From the NCBI GenBank assembly GCA_031277315.1, contig JAITMP010000013.1:1-64000 (forward strand): 64,000 nucleotides of DNA. The letters run 5' to 3'. The DNA comes from Zoogloeaceae bacterium. Lineage in GTDB: Bacteria; Pseudomonadota; Gammaproteobacteria; Burkholderiales; Rhodocyclaceae. Below are positions 61,738 through 64,000 of the stretch, in pieces. The notes under the pieces are model-generated. The model was not told where the DNA came from, searched no databases, and saw only the letters and a list, made by a program, of their open reading frames with translations. Position 1 is the first letter of the stretch. Each line of letters starts with the position of its first letter. The position numbers and the translations under genes are program-made.

Positions 61738-63008
61738 CAGGCATTCCCTTCGTAAATAATTTTCCATTGGCCGTTTTCACGGCGCCAATACTGACGCTTC
61801 TTCATGCGGTTGTTCAGATTGCTACTGCGGTAATCCTGATCGAAGGTGACGACCGCCATCTCGTCCTTGCCCGGACTGCGGAATACCGACAGGTTTTCAG
61901 TGCCGATCTTGATCCATTCCTTGCCGGCGTTGACCTGTTTCTTGTGCGCGGCGAAAGCGGGGAGATCCTTGAAGCGGGGCGAGTAATGCTTCAGGTAACG
62001 CTCGGTGTCGCGGCTTTCCCAATCGCGGCGCCAGGCGTCGATGGCGGCGTTCAATTCTTCGCGTTCGCGCGCCCAGTCGCCGAGCGACAGCCATTCGATT
62101 GACGGGCTGATGATGACCGGCGTCAGGCCGACTTGCAGGTTTTTGGCGATGGCGTCGAGATCCTGATTGCTCAATACGACGCAGCCGTCGGATGCGCGCG
62201 GCGGTCGGGCGAAAGTGTCGGCCGGCGTGCCGTGCAGCCAGATGCCGCCGCCGCCGCGCCCTTGCAGGCGGTCCCACTCGTTCGGGTAATTGATCGGAAA
62301 GGCGCCGCTGCCGTAAAGATTAGAGAGTTCCTTGCGCGGCAGCTTGGCGGTGACATGGTAGACGCCGATGGGCGTTTTCTTGTCGCCCTGCGCATATTTG
62401 TCGGCGCCGAGCTTGCCCTGACTGACGTAATAGTCGGCGACGAAACGCGGCTGGCCGCCGTTGGCCACATCGTTTTCGTAAAGATAAAGACGGGAACGCT
62501 GGGCATCGACGATGACCGCGAAACGCTGGTCGGCGCGCATCTGCAGCAGATAGCGCGGCACGAAGCCGTTTTCCGGGCGCTCGCGATAGGCTTTGAGGCG
62601 GACGATGGCTTCGGCGCGCAAGTCGGCCACCTTGTCGGCGGGCGCGTTTTTCAGCGCGCCGAACGAGTCGATCGGTCGAGCGCGGGCGAGCAGCAGATCG
62701 CCCTTGATCAAATACGCCAGCCGATAGTTGGGATGCTGGCGGATCAGCGTTTCAGTTAACCGCAAGGCCTCGTCGAGACGGTTGGCCTCAATCTCGTTGA
62801 AGATGCGCAGCAACTGTGTTTCGGGATTGGCGCTGAGGCTTTCCGGCAGATCGGCCAGATTGGTGATGGGCGGCGGCGCGCCGGTTGTCAGGGGCTGGCT
62901 GAATTGTCGCGCATTGGCCTCGCCGGTCGGCGCGACCAGCCAGTAGATCAAGGGAAGCCCGATCAGGCAGACCCCCAAACCGAGTATGAAGGTTTTGCGT
63001 CCGGGCAT
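61737..63008 (-). CDS. L,D-transpeptidase (YkuD) with TPR-like and NTF2-like modules
   Basis: A 423-residue envelope protein. An N-terminal membrane anchor ([19 protein letters not shown]) is followed by a TPR-like helical region, a YkuD catalytic domain with [20 protein letters not shown] and the catalytic cysteine in [11 protein letters not shown], and a C-terminal NTF2-like (Cds6-type) domain ending [17 protein letters not shown]. It should form peptidoglycan 3-3 cross-links or attach proteins. The start at 63008 overlaps the preceding stop by one base. The C-terminal module recurs in the next gene upstream. Confidence 0.92.
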   Translation of the reverse strand: MPGRKTFILGLGVCLIGLPLIYWLVAPTGEANARQFSQPLTTGAPPPITNLADLPESLSANPETQLLRIFNEIEANRLDEALRLTETLIRQHPNYRLAYLIKGDLLLARARPIDSFGALKNAPADKVADLRAEAIVRLKAYRERPENGFVPRYLLQMRADQRFAVIVDAQRSRLYLYENDVANGGQPRFVADYYVSQGKLGADKYAQGDKKTPIGVYHVTAKLPRKELSNLYGSGAFPINYPNEWDRLQGRGGGGIWLHGTPADTFARPPRASDGCVVLSNQDLDAIAKNLQVGLTPVIISPSIEWLSLGDWAREREELNAAIDAWRRDWESRDTERYLKHYSPRFKDLPAFAAHKKQVNAGKEWIKIGTENLSVFRSPGKDEMAVVTFDQDYRSSNLNNRMKKRQYWRRENGQWKIIYEGNA

Positions 63009-64000
63009 TAATTGACGCTTTCTTCCTTGATCAGCCATTGGTTGCCTGAACGCACCAGCGTCATCGTCTTCGTCGCCGAGCTGCTCAGACCCGATGCCTT
63101 GTAATGCTGACGGAATTGGGCTGTGGCCGTATCGCCGTTACCGGTTATTTGCAAGTCCCGGATCTGGACTGTAATCTTGCCGCTCTTGCCGGCGATGCGT
63201 TGAGTCCGCTCCGCTTCCCACGCCTTGCGGCTCATGTTTTTCGGGGGACGGAAGTTGCTCGCATAAGCGCCGAAATAGGCTTTCATGTTCTTGCGTTCCC
63301 AGGCTCTCGCCCAGGCAAGAATGGCCCGATTGACATCGTCAGCGGCGAGATTGGTCTTCGCCTTGGCGGGAGGAGGCGCCGGTTCATCGGCGGGTTTGAC
63401 TTCAGCCGGTGGAGCGGGCTTGGTCTGCGGATCGGCGGCGCTGGCCAGAGCGACCGGCTTGACGCTGCGTTTGCCGGAGATGCTGATGAGGTCGTGGATC
63501 AGGGCCAGCTTGCTCTGGGTGGCGGCGTTCGCGTTGTCGAGTTGCAGCGCTTTGTCATAAGCCTGGCTCGCCAGCTTGGCATACACATCGCCGAGATTCT
63601 CGTAGGCGACGGTGTATGAAGGATGGGTGCGAATGGCCGTCTCCAGCGCCGCGCGCGCCTTGTCGTACTGCCGCTGCTGGGCGTAGAGAACGGCCAGATT
63701 GTTATAAGGCTCCGGGAGTTCGGGATAATCTTCGGAGAGCTGCGTGAACAGGACGATGGCCTCGTTCGGCCTGTTCGTCTCCGAGTAGATCACGCCCTTC
63801 AGAAAACGTCCTTGCGGATCCGTCGGTCGGCTGCCGAGATACGCGTCGACCTTCTCCATGGCTTGCGCGTATTGCCCTTGCTTGATGAGGCGCTGGATTT
63901 CGGGCAGGTTGTCGGCGAGCGCCGGCGTCGTCAAGCTGAAGACCATGCCGGCAACCATTGTGACCATCGCAGCCATTGCAATCATTGCGCGGAGCAGTTT
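63008..64000 (-). CDS. TPR protein with C-terminal NTF2-like (Cds6) domain, 5' end cut by window
   Basis: A periplasmic protein of at least 330 residues. The frame is open to the window edge, and the codons before the ATG at 63985 read KLLRA, which fits the basic start of a signal peptide, so the true start is probably just beyond position 64000. TPR repeats follow (IQRLIKQGQYAQAMEKVDAY, YPELPEPYNNLAVLYAQQRQ). Next come a Pro/Ala linker and a C-terminal NTF2-like domain (VNRAILAWARAWERKNMKAY, then VRSGNQWLIKEESVN). It shares this domain with the L,D-transpeptidase encoded next, to which it is translationally coupled. Confidence 0.85.
   Translation of the reverse strand, partial: KLLRAMIAMAAMVTMVAGMVFSLTTPALADNLPEIQRLIKQGQYAQAMEKVDAYLGSRPTDPQGRFLKGVIYSETNRPNEAIVLFTQLSEDYPELPEPYNNLAVLYAQQRQYDKARAALETAIRTHPSYTVAYENLGDVYAKLASQAYDKALQLDNANAATQSKLALIHDLISISGKRSVKPVALASAADPQTKPAPPAEVKPADEPAPPPAKAKTNLAADDVNRAILAWARAWERKNMKAYFGAYASNFRPPKNMSRKAWEAERTQRIAGKSGKITVQIRDLQITGNGDTATAQFRQHYKASGLSSSATKTMTLVRSGNQWLIKEESVN

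Overview
The window looks like a chromosomal segment of a high-GC betaproteobacterium, most likely near Rhodocyclales. The evidence is gene content and local order: fimV, a small cobalt-transporter-like membrane protein, truA, trpF, trpB, trpA, accD, folC, a SPOR protein, cvpA, purF and metZ in a row; ftsK, lolA, rarA and serS; ppa, nadE and glnK; plus NnrS, hemerythrin and oxygen-independent HemN genes typical of facultatively denitrifying betaproteobacteria. The host assignment is inference, not a database result.

Layout. Positions 1-2852 hold pntA (5' end cut by the window) and pntB. From 2955 to 3770 lies an unrecognised accessory gene. From 3.9 to 16.6 kb is a redox, nitric-oxide and copper block: three hemerythrin-domain proteins, a universal stress protein, a DUF2249 protein, a polytopic membrane protein, a cysteine-free Crp/Fnr regulator, two NnrS proteins, a SirB2 protein, HemN, a TauE/SafE-like protein, a CopA-type ATPase and a CopZ-like chaperone. 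Three Fnr/Dnr-type palindromes sit in front of three of its transcription units. A broken VapC toxin gene lies between copA and copZ. From 16.6 to 21.4 kb are dps, a NUDIX hydrolase, a TonB-like protein, an HNH endonuclease and a YgiQ radical SAM protein.

From 21486 to 29048 lies a complete-looking 7.6 kb filamentous phage (inovirus) prophage. It is integrated at the 3' end of a tRNA-Ser(CGA) gene and bounded by an exact 17-bp direct repeat. It has a small serine recombinase, a hairpin-rich 0.8 kb non-coding region, and structural genes on the minus strand in the Ff-like order II, V, small membrane protein, VIII, terminator, 20-residue membrane peptide, III, VI, I. A DUF2726 nuclease-like protein and a small repressor-like protein are encoded on the plus strand. 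The prophage is visibly more AT-rich than its surroundings.

To the right are serS, rarA, lolA and ftsK (minus strand); a lipoprotein, trxB, an Smr protein and a glycosyltransferase (plus); glnK, nadE and ppa (minus); a porin behind a Fur-box-like palindrome; leuB and asd; the long fimV-to-purF run; and metZ behind a SAM-II (SAM-alpha) riboswitch with a terminator-like hairpin. The right end carries small envelope proteins, lpxH, two cyclophilins, an L,D-transpeptidase and a TPR protein whose 5' end is cut by the window.

The most interesting items are the inovirus with its tRNA-Ser attachment architecture, its structured non-coding region and 20-residue peptide; the SAM-II riboswitch; and the hemerythrin/NnrS/copper cluster with matching Fnr/Dnr sites.
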